The notes beneath the pieces were generated by a model, which ran no database searches, was not told where the DNA came from, and worked only from the letters and a program-made list of their open reading frames with translations. Shown in pieces: positions 58,301-61,300 of a stretch of 64,000 nucleotides of DNA (the stretch's first letter is position 1; each line of letters begins with the position of its first letter). Source of the stretch: Panopea generosa (taxonomy: Eukaryota > Mollusca > Bivalvia > Adapedonta > Hiatellidae); the NCBI GenBank assembly GCA_029582155.1, contig CM055907.1, positions 12,866,133 through 12,930,132 of the forward strand, read 5' to 3'. Both the position numbers and the translations under genes were made by a program.

Positions 58301-61300
58301 TTTAAGTAAAACAAACTTTAATGCTTTTATAAACATGAAGGCTTTAAAGTTCCAAATAATTAAATATATGATGGCGAAACTTGGCACAGGTCGTACGAAT
58401 ATCCTACCAACATTCTACATATCAAACGGTGCTATTGAGAAGGAAGGCCCTTCTGCGAGCCAAAACACGAAATACTTATAAAATAGTGTTTAAGCTGTAA
58501 CGTTTTTAATTTTTAATTTATATATGTCTCTTTAATAAAGTATCATTTGAATTTAAATTGAAAAAGAATGTTTCTTATAAATAAATGACATGATTTTATT
58601 AAAATATATTTTTTTTATTTTGGTATGGTTTAAATACATTCACCTAGATACGATATTGCAGGCCAGACGTTGATTTCAACACTTAATATGTAAACTGTTG
58701 GTAGAACATTCATTTTTATTAAACATACTGGATTTTTCTTTTTCATGAAGAAATATTTTTTCTTTTTCATGAAGAAATACTTTTTCTTTTATGTTTTTGT
58801 CATAATATACAATTACCTCTTTATTATCAACAATATAAACATCGTCAAGATCTTCTTCTGCAATAACACTACAAACTTCTAGTTTCGTTTTATTGTGTTT
58901 GTTTTCAGTGACCTCATGCGTCAATTCCTGTGTTGTTGTTTCTTTAACCTCTTGCGTCACTTCCGACGTGTACATTTTCAGGTCAGTATGCATATACGTA
59001 TCATAGTCCATCTCCATTGTGGTAAATATTGTTAATCAACTTTAAAATCTAAATTACCTTTGATAATCAACAAAATAATCCAATAATAAGAATGCAATCA
59101 CTTTGGGATAAACCGATTTTCGTCAATTTTATTATTTATTTATTATTTATGGTCTCAATAAACTATGTACATTTATGTAACACGAGCTAGATCAAGCGTC
59201 TAGATTATCTGAAATTATTGACATTGGCTATGAAAGCATACTGATTTTTTCTTATTTAACAACGAATTTTTTTTTTCGCCCTGGATTATTTATTTTACCA
59301 TTCTCAATTATAGTGATACATATCTTTGATTATTTAAAGTATTTACACTATAGTTCTAAAGCCAACTGTACGACTTAAATCTGTAAGATACAATCCTATT
59401 TAACAACAATCGGGAATCCATACTACCACACAATTACAATGTCACCACTAAATGATGTAATAACTTATTCGAATTCACTGAAAATTTATAAGATAAATCC
59501 ATCAAAACATAATGTCGAAACAACACAGATATATCTATTTAACATACAGCTACTGGTTTTATGGTTAAATATTATGAACTGTTCGTTGCCTTGAGACAAT
59601 AGGCGTAATAAACAACTATAAGATGCAAAATATAGTTATTTGATAATGATGTTGTCATTGTTCACTGAACAAAGGCAAATTCTCATCACCACTTGCAAAA
59701 GAACAGGCAAATGTGAAGTTATTGACAGTGCAATAGATTCGTCATCATTACATTGCACAATCGTTCATTTAACTAGATAATAATGTTTTCGTTAGATTAA
59801 AAATATTTAGATGTATAACGGACCTGGAAATGTCTCGAATTAAAAGAGTGAATGAAAATTGAAGATATTTGGTGTTATATTATATACCCATGTGCACGTT
59901 AGAAAGAAAGACTGGTGGGACTGAATGTCTCGAATTAAAAGAGTGAATGACGATTCAAGATAGTTGGTGTTATATAACATATCCATGTACACGCTAAAAA
60001 GAAAGGCTGGTAGGACTATTTTTATGGGACTACATTTATTTACTCTTTCTCGATTTGTGATATGATGAAAGGTAGGAGCGAGGTCGGGTGCGCCCGTAAA
60101 ATGTCACTGAGTACATCTCCTAGTAGCATCACTTGTTTCTTTGATTAGTTGGTAGAACAGACCCAGTTCTCCCGATTAGGGTTGTTAAACAGCAGTACAT
60201 TTTAGCACGTTGATTGGTCAGTTGCTTCTTGAAGTCATAATCTAGATAGCGTTCAATAGCTATAAATTAGGGAGATATCAAATTCTAAATAAAGACTAGT
60301 ATTGGATGTATAGATTGTATATCTGGCGGTTCTACTTTTATTAACAATTACACTGTCTGGTTTTAAATGTGACAAGATGGGAAGGACGAGGTTTTAGCCA
60401 GATAAAAGCTGGTTAGTAGCGACATTGCAGCAGACTAATCGCACACGGACAAACACTTCCTTATTTTGGTAAGTTTACGCCAACTGCCTTGGAAGGATAA
60501 ACAGAATTAAAACATAATTTCTGAGGAGGTTTGATACTGATAGATATAAATCCTTTAAAACGAAACATTAGTAAATGGAGAAAAAACACACTGACCTTAA
60601 CGCACTTTATGAATACCAACTAGGGGGAATAAACGTGCTATAAACAGACAAACGTGAAACTATGAAGTTTACATCAAGACATCTTAATGAACACTTATTT
60701 GAAGTCAATAATTACTAACAGGTAGACGGATACAATGGTGCAGTGGTATTTTACATGGAACAAACATTATTCCTCAGTAATCTTCTCATATAGTTACAGA
60801 CTTCAATATGCAAGGCGAACATATCAAACATACTTCTAACTGCTAAACCATTGACATATAGTTGTTATATACGCTCCTAAACGTATTTGCCTTCGTTGTC
60901 CATTATTTAGAACTAAGTGTTTTTCAATGTATTTCAATGTTTGATTCCTTAAGTTTAAACTTATGTTATTGGCATACAAACACATGTTGCAATGAATACT
61001 ATGAATATCAATCAAATACAATATTAGACAAAATGGTCTGGCCACAAGTTTTTCTCAACATTATATACGGCCATTCCCTTTTGTTTGATTCATAAAGATG
61101 TTAAAAATTACATTACCTTCGTTAAGTCTCTCTATATTAGTTCCTTTCAGTTCTGGCCAGGACGGAATTGAACCACCAAACACCTCTACTAGTTCACAAA
61201 GCACTCTTCCATCATTCCAGTCCGTCTGTAAAACACATGCGAGTATATCAAACACGTGTTAAAACTTACCACCTAATGTTAGCAATATACGTGAAATCAT

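Larger units (their letters stand above)
59018..61116. other. Intron stretch upstream of the candidate alternative first exon
   Basis: Would hold the promoter and 5' UTR of the CH-less isoform if that is real. I see no convincing TATA box or initiator. Repeats at 59829-60018 and 60153-60300 lie within it. Confidence 0.45.
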
